The translations under genes were made by a program, and so were the position numbers. A stretch of DNA of 64,000 nt, taken from Nocardia brasiliensis ATCC 700358. Lineage in GTDB: Bacteria > Actinomycetota > Actinomycetes > Mycobacteriales > Mycobacteriaceae. The DNA lies in NCBI RefSeq assembly GCF_000250675.2, contig NC_018681.1:2728001-2792000 (forward strand), read 5' to 3'. Numbering within the stretch: the first letter of the stretch is position 1; every line of letters starts with the position of its first letter. The notes below the pieces were generated by a model that had not been told where the DNA came from, ran no database searches, and was given only the letters and a program-made list of their open reading frames with translations. This document shows positions 41,317-50,033 of the stretch, one piece after another.

Positions 41317-42495
41317 TCAGGCGGTCAGTTCCCGCTCCAGCGGGGTCCGGAAGCGGGGGATGGCGCGGACCTCGCCGAACCACGCGCCGGTGCGCTCGGC
41401 CTCGGCCTCGATCATGGCCTCGGCTTCCGCACCGACGTCTTCCAGTAGCCGCCAGGCGATTTCGCCGTCCTTGCGCTGGGCCCACCCGCCGACGATGCGG
41501 CCGCCCCACCAGATCGTCGGGCCGACATTGCCGTTGCGGTCGAACAGCGCCGGCGCGTGCGGACCCAGGTACCACTGCCTGGACTGCCAGCCCATCGGCG
41601 TCGGATCGAGCGCGGGCAGCAGCGCGGCCCAAGGTGCCGGTGCCGCAACAGGTTCCACATCGTCAGCGAGCAACAGGCCGGTGCCGCCGTCGAGTTCGAC
41701 CTCGACGGTATCGAGAGCGGTGAGCGCCTTGCGGACTTCGCCGACGCCCCAGCCGGTCCACCACTTGAGATCGGTGAGCGGCGCGGGACCGAACGCCCGC
41801 AACCACTGCCGGAGCAATTCGGTGCGCGCCTGCTCGGCCGAGAGGGCCGCAATGCCTTCGGGAAGCCAGGATTCGATCGGCGACCAGGTGTACTGACTGC
41901 TGGTCCAGCCGCCGTTCGGGCGGCCGCGGACGATACGGCCCTCGCAGCCGAGGGTCACCAGCACCCAGGTGGTGATGTTGGTCGGCTTCGAATAAGCCTT
42001 CTCCGGTGCGGTGTTCACCTGGGTGCGCAGCCGGGGCACGTCCTTGCTGAGCTGTGCGCCGGTGGCCGCGCCGCGGGCCAGCAGGGCCGCGTGCGTTTCG
42101 GCTTCGACCTCGGCGAGCCACGGCGGCACGGCGCCGTCGACGACCCCGGCGACCTCGAGATACTTGCCGTAGGTGCGACGCTGCTTGTGCGCCAGCGCAT
42201 CCGCGCACGAGGACTGCAACACCGGTAGCAACTCGACCGGGACGACGAACATGGTGCGGCGCATCGCCAGCATGCGCAGCAGCGTCCGGTCGTCGTAGAG
42301 CGCCTGTTCGACGTGTGCGGGGGTGAGCGTGTTGCTGCGCGCCCCGACGGACAGATACACCGTCGCCGGGTCGGTCGCGTGCAAGGCAACCAGTGAGCGA
42401 GCTATCTCGGTGACCTGATCGGACCGGTTCGCCGTCGCGAGCCGGTGCCGTACCGCCAGCCGAGCGCGTCGCTCGGCCACATCAATCGAACGCAT
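41317..42495 (-). CDS. Winged-helix DNA-binding domain protein (AlkZ-like, HTH_42)
   Basis: A 392-residue protein of the AlkZ-like family, relatives of which unhook interstrand crosslinks. It starts with RARLAVRHRL, continues with AIARSLVALHATDPATVYLSV-type sequence, and has MRRTMFVVPVELLPVLQ, PLTDLKWWTGWG and PTIWWGGRIVGGWAQRKDGE. Whether it has glycosylase activity depends on catalytic residues I cannot assign confidently. Its stop is six bases from the hydrolase stop (convergent). Confidence 0.82.
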   Translation of the reverse strand: MRSIDVAERRARLAVRHRLATANRSDQVTEIARSLVALHATDPATVYLSVGARSNTLTPAHVEQALYDDRTLLRMLAMRRTMFVVPVELLPVLQSSCADALAHKQRRTYGKYLEVAGVVDGAVPPWLAEVEAETHAALLARGAATGAQLSKDVPRLRTQVNTAPEKAYSKPTNITTWVLVTLGCEGRIVRGRPNGGWTSSQYTWSPIESWLPEGIAALSAEQARTELLRQWLRAFGPAPLTDLKWWTGWGVGEVRKALTALDTVEVELDGGTGLLLADDVEPVAAPAPWAALLPALDPTPMGWQSRQWYLGPHAPALFDRNGNVGPTIWWGGRIVGGWAQRKDGEIAWRLLEDVGAEAEAMIEAEAERTGAWFGEVRAIPRFRTPLERELTA

Positions 42496-42526
42496 AGGCG
42501 AAAGCCTAGCGTTTGCCGGTGACCGA

Positions 42527-42790
42527 TCAGAGTCCGAAGTCCTGCGGGTTCAACTGCAATGCCTGGCAGGCGTCGCGGACGGCGGCGATCTCGGCCTGAT
42601 CGAAGCTGCCGTCGGCATTGCCGACCATGATGCCGATCTGGATCACCGCGCTCGCCTCGGTCGGCTTACCCGTCGCCTTGCCGATCTGCTGCAGCACGTA
42701 CGCGCGACCGAACGCGGGATCGCTGGTCAGGCGGTTGCAGTTGTCCTCGAACCGGGCGCGCAGGTCGTCGATGGGGAAGTTCGCCCGCTT
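42527..42790 (-). pseudogene. C-terminal remnant of a TerB-family (tellurite resistance) protein
   Basis: The minus-strand frame ends ASAVIQIGIMVGNADGSFDQ, AEIAAVRDACQALQLNPQDFGL, the typical end of TerB-like proteins (ADGxFDxxE; LGLxPxxF). Coherent sequence runs back only to about SKRANFPIDDL; beyond that the frame is the antisense of an MFS gene. The N-terminal part is gone. The break coincides with the truncated start of the MFS gene on the other strand. Confidence 0.65.
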
Positions 42791-43664
42791 GCTGACCGGT
42801 GTGGCGGTCGGCGCGACCGTGTCGGCGGGCATGGCCGCGGTCACCGATGTGGCCGGGCCTGCCGGGAAACGACTTGCGGCACTGGCCGCTTCGACGGCGA
42901 TGGTGCTCGGGGCCGGATCGGGGCCGTTGCTCGCCGGGGTGCTCGCGGAGGCCGTGCCCGGTCCGACGGTGACGGTGTTCGTGGTCGAGATCGCGCTGCT
43001 GGCTTCGGCTTTCGTGGTGGTCGTGCGGCTGGCAGCGGCGCCGGGATCGGGTGCGCGCGGGCCGTGGATCCGGATTCCAGCCGTGCCGCGGGACGGCCGG
43101 ATCGCGGTGCTGCTCGGCATCGCCGTGTTCGCGCCCGGCATCACCGCGACCTCGTTCGTGCTGTCGCTGGGTCCGTCCCTGCTCGCCGACCTGCTCGGTG
43201 CGGCGAACGGAGTGGTCGCGGGCGGCCTGGCCTTCGCGATGTTCTTGGGCGCCACCGGTATTCAGCTTGCCGCCCGGCGATTGCGGGTACGCACGATGCT
43301 GCTCGGCGGCGCACTGGCCACCACCGCGAGCATGCTGTGTCTGGTCCTCGCGGTAGTGCTGTCGTCGCTGCCGTTGTTCGCCGCAGCGGCGGTGCTGGCT
43401 GGATGCGGCCAGGGGCTCGGACAATTCGGCGGCCTTACCGCAATCAGCGCCTGCGTCCCCGCGGGTCGTCTCGCCGAAGCGAACGCCGCCCAGAACGTCG
43501 GCGGCTATCTCCCGGCGGCCGTTCTCCCTCTCGCCACCGGATACCTCAGTGACGCAGTTGGCTTGACCGCCGGAACAACTGTCTTCGGCATCGTCGTGAG
43601 CGCCGCGGCGATCACGGGCGGAGTGTTCGTCGCGCTACGAGCGGGGGAGGTTGCGACGGTGTGA
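42791..43664 (+). pseudogene. 5'-truncated MFS transporter
   Basis: The frame enters an MFS protein in mid-fold at LLTGVAVGATVSAGMAAVTD, near the fourth helix, and runs through VLGAGSGPLLAGVLAE, several more helices and a normal end at 43664. The N-terminal third (helices 1-3 and motif A) is missing. An in-frame ATG at 42774 exists only by reading into the TerB remnant. About 290 residues remain; a working transporter is unlikely. Confidence 0.7.
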
Positions 43665-43740
43665 GGGGCATTCCGAGCTTCGCCGGGCGCAGCCGGTGTC
43701 CGTCTCCGCAAAGTGCGAATGTTGTTGCGAGCTGGCGGAT

Positions 43741-44328
43741 CTAGCGGCGGATGATGGCGACCGCATCCTCGAAGAGGCGTTCGGGGTCGTCGGCCCCGCC
43801 GGAGCGATACCACGCGTCGACGGCGGCATCGAGGCAGGCCAGCGCGGCGGCGACGAACGCGAGTGCCCGGGGGTCGGGTACCGGAGAGGCGGGCAGGCCG
43901 AGGCGGCGCTGCACCTCGGGGGCGAGCAGTTCCTGCCAGCGCAGCTGCTTCTCCAGGTGCCGGGCGCGCAAGGAGGGCGCCTCATGGTGGATGCGGGCGA
44001 GGGTGAGCTGCTCCTCCTGGGTGCCCTCCGACTGCTGGAGCACCAGGAAGGCTTTTCGGATGGCGGTCCAGGCCGACTCGTCGCCCGGGCGGGCTGCCAG
44101 CGCCGCTCGCACCGACTCTCCCAGCGCGTCGGTGTCGCCCAGGACGACGTCCTCCTTGCTGCCGAAGTAGTGGAAGAAGGAACGGCGGGAGATGCCGACC
44201 GCGGTGGTGATCTGGTCGATCGTCGTCGCCTCGAAGCCGTTCTCCGCGAAGAGCCGTACTGCGGTGGCGGTGATTTCCGCGCGAGCCGCGCGGCGGGCGC
44301 GTTCGCGGAGCGTAGGGGAGTCGACCAT
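43741..44328 (-). CDS. TetR-family transcriptional regulator
   Basis: A 195-residue TetR regulator. The HTH reads AVRLFAENGFEATTIDQITT, AVGISRRSFFHYFGSKEDVV. The C-terminal domain includes LACLDAAVDAWYRSG, as in many actinobacterial repressors of short-chain dehydrogenase operons. Divergent from an SDR gene with a perfect 17-bp palindrome between them. Confidence 0.88.
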   Translation of the reverse strand: MVDSPTLRERARRAARAEITATAVRLFAENGFEATTIDQITTAVGISRRSFFHYFGSKEDVVLGDTDALGESVRAALAARPGDESAWTAIRKAFLVLQQSEGTQEEQLTLARIHHEAPSLRARHLEKQLRWQELLAPEVQRRLGLPASPVPDPRALAFVAAALACLDAAVDAWYRSGGADDPERLFEDAVAIIRR

Positions 44329-44363
44329 GCACTCAGTCTACTTATCTTCACAAAGTGTAATAG

Positions 44364-44380
44364 TTTGCACTGAGTGCAAA
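44364..44380. promoter_or_regulatory. TetR operator between tetR and SDR genes
   Basis: TTTGCACT-G-AGTGCAAA is a perfect 8+1+8 palindrome in the 71-bp gap. A partial copy, TGCACTCAGT, lies near 44331. Strong candidate operator for the neighbouring TetR protein controlling both genes. Confidence 0.75.
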
Positions 44381-44399
44381 TCATGCATATGGTGCAGCT

Positions 44400-45212
44400 A
44401 TGACCTCGATCAGCTTTTCCGGCCAGACCACGATCGTCACCGGCGCCAGTTCCGGCATCGGTGCTGCTTTCGCCCGCGAACTCGCCCGCCGCGGCTCCGA
44501 CGTCGTCCTCGTCGCGCGGCGGCAGGACCGCCTGGAGGTACTCGCCGCAGAACTGCGGACGCAGCACGGCGTGCGCGCCACTGCGGTCGCCCTCGACCTG
44601 AGCGAGCCGGGCGCGGGCCGGCGGCTGGCCGCCGACCTGGCCCGGCGGAACATCGCCGTCGACGGCTTGGTGAACAGCGCCGGTTTCGGCACCGACGGCG
44701 TCTTCCACGAAGAGGACCCAGACCGCCTCACGGACGAAATCAACGTCGACGTCGCCAACCTCGTCGACCTCACCCGCGCGTTCATCGAACCGCTCCGCGC
44801 CTCCGGCCGGGGTGTTCTCGTGAACGTCGCGAGCATGACGGCCTACACGCCGATGCCCGCGATGGCGGTCTACGCCGCCTGCAAAGCCTTCGTCCTCAGC
44901 TTCACCGAGGCGCTGTGGTACGAGTCGCGCGGCACCGGCCTGCGGGTGCTGTCACTCGCCCCGGGCCTCACTCGCACCGAATTCTTCGATGACCTGCGCA
45001 GCGGGGAGCATCGGGGCGCCTACCAGACACCCGAGCAGGTGGTCGCGACGGCGATGCGCGCCCTCGACCGCGGCCGGCGACCGAGCGTGCCGTCGGGCCG
45101 CCTGAACGCGCTCGTGCTGAATCTGCCCCGTTTCCTCACCCGCCGACGTGCCGTCCTGCTCAGCGGGATGATCTCGGCGCGGTCTTCCGGGGCCGTGGTC
45201 GCGGCGTCATAG
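44400..45212 (+). CDS. Short-chain dehydrogenase/reductase
   Basis: A 270-residue classical SDR. The cofactor loop is TGASSGIG, NSAG replaces the usual NNAG, the active-site Ser lies in NVASMTAYTP and the YxxxK motif is VYAACKAF. Residues RR after the second strand suggest NADP preference. It is controlled by the divergent TetR gene. The C-terminal region (LNLPRFLTRRRAVLLSGM) may associate with membrane. Substrate unknown. Confidence 0.88.
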   Translation: MTSISFSGQTTIVTGASSGIGAAFARELARRGSDVVLVARRQDRLEVLAAELRTQHGVRATAVALDLSEPGAGRRLAADLARRNIAVDGLVNSAGFGTDGVFHEEDPDRLTDEINVDVANLVDLTRAFIEPLRASGRGVLVNVASMTAYTPMPAMAVYAACKAFVLSFTEALWYESRGTGLRVLSLAPGLTRTEFFDDLRSGEHRGAYQTPEQVVATAMRALDRGRRPSVPSGRLNALVLNLPRFLTRRRAVLLSGMISARSSGAVVAAS

Positions 45213-45317
45213 TGCGCTGGTCGTCTTGGCTCGCCGAACATGGTGCAGATCGCACCGAGCGTGCGCCGAGATCCTCAGATCGACTCGGCCCGTTGGTCTT
45301 CGGTCCTCGTACCCCGT

Positions 45318-46055
45318 TCATGCCACGGCTTTACTCAGCCAATGGCGGGCGTAGGGATCGAGTCGTTCGCCGATGATCGCGGACACCGACTCGAGGTGAG
45401 GTGGTTTGATCCGTACGCCCACCGCACGCGATTCCGGACCACCCACGACGGCGAGCACACGGGAGACCAATTCGTCGGGGATCTGCCATATCTCGCGATT
45501 GACGGTCTCGCCGTTGATCGTTCCGTCCGTGGTGTAGGTACTGGTCAACTCCCAGACGAGGGGCGCATCGGCGGGCTGTATCGCGATCTCGCACAAGCGG
45601 CATCCGAACTCGCCCTGAAAGGTCTTGTGCCGGATACACATATCGAGCAGATACGGCTTCGGTGCGAGAGTCCAGTCACCGAAACCGGAGTCGATCGTCG
45701 GGCCGGCGTGAAACGTGGTGAGCATCCGCATGAACGCACCGAGGCTGTTATCGACCGACGGGGTGTAGTGCAGTTTCTCCCAACCGGTCCGGCGGTTCGC
45801 GCGGTCGAGCAGGACGATGAAGAAATCTCGCTCCGCCTGGTGATCCTGCGTCCACGGCAGCTCGGCCAGGTCGAATCCTGCGAAACCGCGGGTGTGGCGC
45901 GCCAAGTCGCAGAAGTGCAGCACCAAATGCTGCTGCCATACCGTGCGCGCCACCGACGAACCAGCCAAGGCGATCACATCGCAGAACACATCAGTGGCGC
46001 CGTTGCTCATGTAGACGTCGAGGCCCGACGCAGCCGCGCGGAAACGGTTGCCCAT
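45318..46055 (-). CDS. Conserved-looking protein of unknown function
   Basis: A 245-residue soluble protein that I do not recognise. It is rich in aromatic residues, with a HFCDLARHTRGFAGFDLAEL segment, GDWTLAPKPYLLDM, a CxxC in FGCRLCEIAIQP and an IWQIPDEL near the C-terminus. Codon use matches its neighbours. It stands alone with about 100 bp on its right-hand strand side and 800 bp of repeat-rich gap beyond. Confidence 0.65.
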   Translation of the reverse strand: MGNRFRAAASGLDVYMSNGATDVFCDVIALAGSSVARTVWQQHLVLHFCDLARHTRGFAGFDLAELPWTQDHQAERDFFIVLLDRANRRTGWEKLHYTPSVDNSLGAFMRMLTTFHAGPTIDSGFGDWTLAPKPYLLDMCIRHKTFQGEFGCRLCEIAIQPADAPLVWELTSTYTTDGTINGETVNREIWQIPDELVSRVLAVVGGPESRAVGVRIKPPHLESVSAIIGERLDPYARHWLSKAVA

Positions 46056-46541
46056 CGTCTCGACCCTAGTAGTCCGGCCGCACCCCGATACTTCGCTACT
46101 CGAGACCGGTGCACGGACCGTGGGGTCTCGGCCAGTCCGGGTCGGATGCTGCGGCTCTTTCAGTTCAGCGGCGCGCCGTTGTCATCGGTGTGCTTCGCCA
46201 GCGGCTTGCCTCGCGCTGGAAGCCGTGCAGGAGGTGGACGACAGGGCGGCGGGTGCGGGTTAGGCGAGAGGCAGGTGGCGCGGGCTGAGTTTTGTTGGTG
46301 TTTCTTGCGTTTGGGCTTGTTGGCTGGCTTCCGAAGGTTGACTTGCCCAGTCTTGTGGACCTGCCGCGGGAGTTACATGGATAGTGCTGAGCGCGTCGTG
46401 TGCTGTACCCGGCTGTAGGCGCGCGTCAGGTGCGCGGTGTCATGTCCCGGCGTGGTCATCTCGCTGTGGTCGCGTCTCGAGCGGCTTGGGGGAAGAGGGC
46501 GGGGAGGGTGGTCTGTACCACGCGGCAGATAGGTGGGGGTT

Positions 46542-46778
46542 CACAGAGTTTCGATACGGTTCACAAGGGTTATAGCTGCTGTGAGCCGTATGGAAGCTCT
46601 GTGGAGTGCCCGGCCGCACCGGCGCGCCGAGAGGATCACGCCGAAAACCCGAGGTCGGCGTGTACCAAGCGACAGCTTGGTGCGTGTCGACACGCGGAAA
46701 CCCCACAGCCGCACCACTTCTCGGGATTTACACCCCTTCTGGCCGCCAAAAACCGGTGCAAGTCCCGAGAACTGGTGC
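46542..46778. repeat. Cluster of four consecutive inverted repeats
   Basis: Four hairpins occur in order. (1) 46542-46564 with 46581-46603, 23-bp arms with 3 mismatches (core ACGGTTCAC / GTGAGCCGT, outer CACAGAG / CTCTGTG). (2) ACCAAGC-GACA-GCTTGGT at 46664-46681. (3) The 14-bp perfect palindrome GCGTGTCGACACGC at 46682-46695. (4) GCACCACTTCTCGGGA at 46711-46726 with its near-complement at 46763-46778, one mismatch. The gap 46056-46933 has no supportable gene. Confidence 0.7.
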
Positions 46779-46933
46779 GAATCCCAATGCGTTGTGGCGG
46801 CGGGCGGGCGTGTTGTGGGTGGGCAGCGGGGTGAGTCAGGCCGTTGTGTCGGTGGGTGGCGGAGTTATGCGGTTGGGCGTGTTGCGGGGCAGTGTCACGT
46901 GTCGGCGGGAGGGCGCCGTGCCATCATTCGAGG

Positions 46934-47911
46934 ATGTGGCGCGGGAAAGTACTGGTGGCGGTGGGTGTGCTGTGGGGTGCGTTGGTGGTGGGTGCGCCGG
47001 TGGGGGTGGCGGAGCCGGAGTGTGTGGCGCAGGTGGGGGTGCGGGCGGTGACGTTGACCGTGGATGGGGAGGAGGCGACGGGGCGGGTGTACGAGCCGTC
47101 GGGGTGTGCGGCGCCGACGAAACTTGTTGTCGCGGTGCATGGTCACGCCGGATCGTCGGCTGACTACGCCGGGTATCTGATGTCGATCTCGCGGCGTACC
47201 GGGACGCCGGTGCTGTCGATGGATCTGCGGTCGGCGGACAGCGTGTGGCGGACCGGCGAGTGGAATCTGTGGGCGGGACAGCGCGATATCGTGGCGGCGA
47301 CGCAGTGGTATCGCGGCGAGCATCCGAGCATCGAGCGCACCGTGCTGTGGGGCTGGAGCCAGGGTGGCATCATGAGCGGCCTCGCGGCGATGCACGGTCC
47401 GCGCGGGCTGTTCGACTACTGGGTCGACAATTACGGTCCCGCAGACGATTTCACGATGTGGCTGGCCGCGGGCCAGGTCGACCCCGCGCTGCCCGGACAG
47501 ATCGAACGCGACGCGGGCGGTTGCACGCCGTTCGTCTGCCCGCAGGCCTACATCGAGCGTTCTCCCGCGCTGCTGGCCGGTCGGCTGGACGTGCGCCGCA
47601 CCTTCCTGATCCACGGCACCGGCGACGATGTGGTGCCCTACCCGACCTCCCTGGAGATGCGCGCCGGACTGCTCGCCGCCGGCAAACCCGTCTCGATGTA
47701 CACCGTCGTCACCGGCCGCGACCTGAACGGCACCGTGGTCCCCGGCGATCACAGCGTCGGTCCCGCCTTCTTCGAGGGCGGCTGCGTAGTGGAACGTCTC
47801 CTCCTCGGCACCGAACCGTCCGACGGCCCCGACCGCGACTACCTCATCGACGTCGCCCACAACCTGGTCACCGCCCCCGCCGCACCCCCGAATGCCAAGT
47901 GCGCCACATGA
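46934..47911 (+). CDS. Secreted alpha/beta hydrolase (paralogue 2)
   Basis: A 325-residue paralogue of the gene at 40315. Shared segments include RTVLWGWSQGG, GLFDYWV, QIERDAGxC, CPQAY, LIHGTGDDVVPY and a matching C-terminal PAAPPNAKC. A signal peptide precedes AEPEC near residue 25. The ATG at 46934 gives the signal peptide its normal length; upstream in-frame sequence is repeat-like. Its early codons are unusually GTG- and GGG-rich. Substrate unknown. Confidence 0.78.
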   Translation: MWRGKVLVAVGVLWGALVVGAPVGVAEPECVAQVGVRAVTLTVDGEEATGRVYEPSGCAAPTKLVVAVHGHAGSSADYAGYLMSISRRTGTPVLSMDLRSADSVWRTGEWNLWAGQRDIVAATQWYRGEHPSIERTVLWGWSQGGIMSGLAAMHGPRGLFDYWVDNYGPADDFTMWLAAGQVDPALPGQIERDAGGCTPFVCPQAYIERSPALLAGRLDVRRTFLIHGTGDDVVPYPTSLEMRAGLLAAGKPVSMYTVVTGRDLNGTVVPGDHSVGPAFFEGGCVVERLLLGTEPSDGPDRDYLIDVAHNLVTAPAAPPNAKCAT

Positions 47912-48033
47912 TTTCAGTGCCGGCCTGAAGCGGAGCCCGCCGCGCCAGTGGATCTCGATTGGAGTCGCGGGTTCCCGATCTGAGCACCAAGTGCCGCGAA
48001 TATCGCTCCGTCAGATATTGAACGTGCATGGTG

Positions 48034-48069
48034 CCGGGTCCGGGTCCGGGTCCGGGTCCGGGTCCGGGT
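48034..48069 (+). repeat. Hexamer tandem repeat (CCGGGT)x6
   Basis: Six perfect copies of CCGGGT in the 936-bp gap 47912-48847, which otherwise holds only GC-rich low-complexity DNA and no supportable gene. Confidence 0.9.
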
Positions 48070-48167
48070 GCATGTGCCAAGTGCGTCGAGTGCCGTGCAC
48101 CGCGTGCCAAGCACTGCGTGCCGCACCGAGCACCGTGGGCCGCGCACCGCATGCCGCACGGTGCCGT

Positions 48168-48274
<107 letters not shown>

Positions 48275-48599
48275 CGCGGGCCGTGCGCCGGTAGCGGCCG
48301 CCCGATCGCCCGGCACGGCACCGGATTTCGACATTCTTCGACCGACAGGTCGGCGCATGGTGCGCGGACCTGTGCAATAGGCGCGTCCGTCTCCGCGGCC
48401 GCCCCGAGGCCCGGGCGCGACTCGATGCCGCGTGCGCGCGGGTGCCGGACTCGCGCGGAGCGGGCCGCAGCCACACCAGACCGCGCGCCACGTGCCGTGC
48501 ACCGTGCACCGCGGGCCGTGCACCGAGCACCGCGTGCCGCCTACCGCGCGGCACTGACGCCACCTCTTCCCGGACACCAGTACGCCGCACACGCGCCTA

Positions 48600-48702
48600 G
48601 CGCCGAGCGCCGAGCGCCGAGCACCGCGCGCTGAGCCCGAGCACCGCGCGCTGAGCCCGAGCACCGCGCGTCTAGCGCCGAGCACCGCGCGCTGAGCGCC
48701 AT
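48600..48702 (+). repeat. Degenerate tandem repeat around GAGCACCGCGCGCTGAGC
   Basis: Four or more ~20-bp units with the core GAGCACCGCGCG, preceded by short GCCGAGC units. Continuation of the low-complexity tract. Confidence 0.7.
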
Positions 48703-48810
48703 GTGTGATTGCCGGGGGTTGTGGTCGAACGTCGGCTCGCCCGTGTAGCTGTCAACGCCGGAGGTTGCGAGCTGATCGGTTCCTGAGGCGGGTGCGAAGT
48801 ATCCTAACTA

Positions 48811-48847
48811 TTGATTTGATAACGATCGTATCTGCTACGTTAGTTAT
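48811..48847 (+). promoter_or_regulatory. Promoter and possible operator of the hydrolase gene at 48848
   Basis: TTGATT (48811-48816) and TACGTT (48836-48841) are -35 and -10 candidates; the -10 lies seven bases before the GTG, implying a leaderless transcript. Between them GATAACGATCGTATC (48818-48832) holds the palindrome ACGATCGT. The AT-rich patch stands out against the surrounding GC-rich repeats. Confidence 0.5.
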
Positions 48848-49915
48848 GTGGACAGACCGTATGGCACGTCGTCGGCTGCGGAGAGCCGTGCCCGGCGGTG
48901 GTTGCGTCGCACATTGATCGCGGCCGGCTGCGTGGTGGCGCTGGTGGTGGGCGCGGGGGCGTGGGTGATCTATGCGAACGACTTCGACATTCGGCAGGAG
49001 GAATTGACGATTCCGGGGTCGACGCAGCCCTTGCAGGCGACGTTGGCGATGCCCGGGCACGGGCAGGGACCTTTCGGCCTTGTCGTGTTCGTGCACGGGG
49101 ACGGGCCCGCCGATGCCGACCGTGACTCGTTCTACGAACCGATCTGGGAGTCGTTCGCCAAGGCCGGATACGCGTCGCTGTCCTGGGACAAACCGGGCAT
49201 CGCTGGGGCGCAGGGGAATTGGCTCGACCAGAGCATGCACGACCGTGCGGTCGAGGCCGAAGCGGCGATCGCGTGGGCGCGACAGCGTGGCGATATCGAT
49301 CCGCGCCGGATCGGCATGTGGGGGATCAGTCAGGGTGGGTGGGTCGTACCAGAGGTGGCGGCGCGGGATTCCGAACTTCAGTTCGTGATCCTCGTTGGCG
49401 CAGCCGTGAATTGGTTGCGGCAGGGCGAGTACAACCTGGTCGCCGAGTTACGGTATCGGGGCGCTTCCCGGGCCGAGATCGATGCCGCTCTCGATCGTCG
49501 CAATGTCGGATTGCGGTTGCTCCGCGAGAACGCCACCTATCAGGAATATATTGCGGCCCAGGCTGATTCGGAGCCGATGTCCGAGGATCGCTGGAACTTC
49601 GTGCTGCGGAACTATCGGGCCGATGTGACCGCCGTCCTGCCGGAGGTCGAGGTCCCCGTGCTGCTGATACTGGGTGCGGACGATCTCAATGTCGACGTCG
49701 ACGAGACCGAACGTGTCTACCGCGAAATCCTTCCGCCACAACAGCTCACGGTGCAGCGCTATCCGAACGCTTCACACAGCATCGTCGAATCCCGCTTCGA
49801 CAACGACCAGGACTGGCGTGCGACCGTGGTGGCGCTGTTCGCGCCGCGTTCGCTCTACGCACCCGGCTACCTGGATTCATTGCGCGAGTACGCGGAACGG
49901 CAGACGGTCCGCTGA
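48848..49915 (+). CDS. Membrane-anchored alpha/beta hydrolase
   Basis: A 355-residue protein with a basic N-terminus, one helix near residues 22-44 (LIAAGCVVALVVGAGAWVIY) and an extracytoplasmic hydrolase domain. VVFVHGDGP is the oxyanion strand, GMWGISQGGWV the nucleophile elbow, LILGADDLNV the Asp loop and PNASHSIV the His. Convergent with a PaaX-type regulator. Substrate unknown. Confidence 0.83.
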   Translation: MDRPYGTSSAAESRARRWLRRTLIAAGCVVALVVGAGAWVIYANDFDIRQEELTIPGSTQPLQATLAMPGHGQGPFGLVVFVHGDGPADADRDSFYEPIWESFAKAGYASLSWDKPGIAGAQGNWLDQSMHDRAVEAEAAIAWARQRGDIDPRRIGMWGISQGGWVVPEVAARDSELQFVILVGAAVNWLRQGEYNLVAELRYRGASRAEIDAALDRRNVGLRLLRENATYQEYIAAQADSEPMSEDRWNFVLRNYRADVTAVLPEVEVPVLLILGADDLNVDVDETERVYREILPPQQLTVQRYPNASHSIVESRFDNDQDWRATVVALFAPRSLYAPGYLDSLREYAERQTVR

Positions 49916-50033
49916 GTGCGCTCCGTCGAGTGACCGGTCCGCCGTGGACCAGCCATTCCGCGCCTGTTCGATCGGTTCTTGCTCGATCGAGTTGATCGGT
50001 GCGCGTGCCTTGCGTCCCGACGCGGAAATTCGA

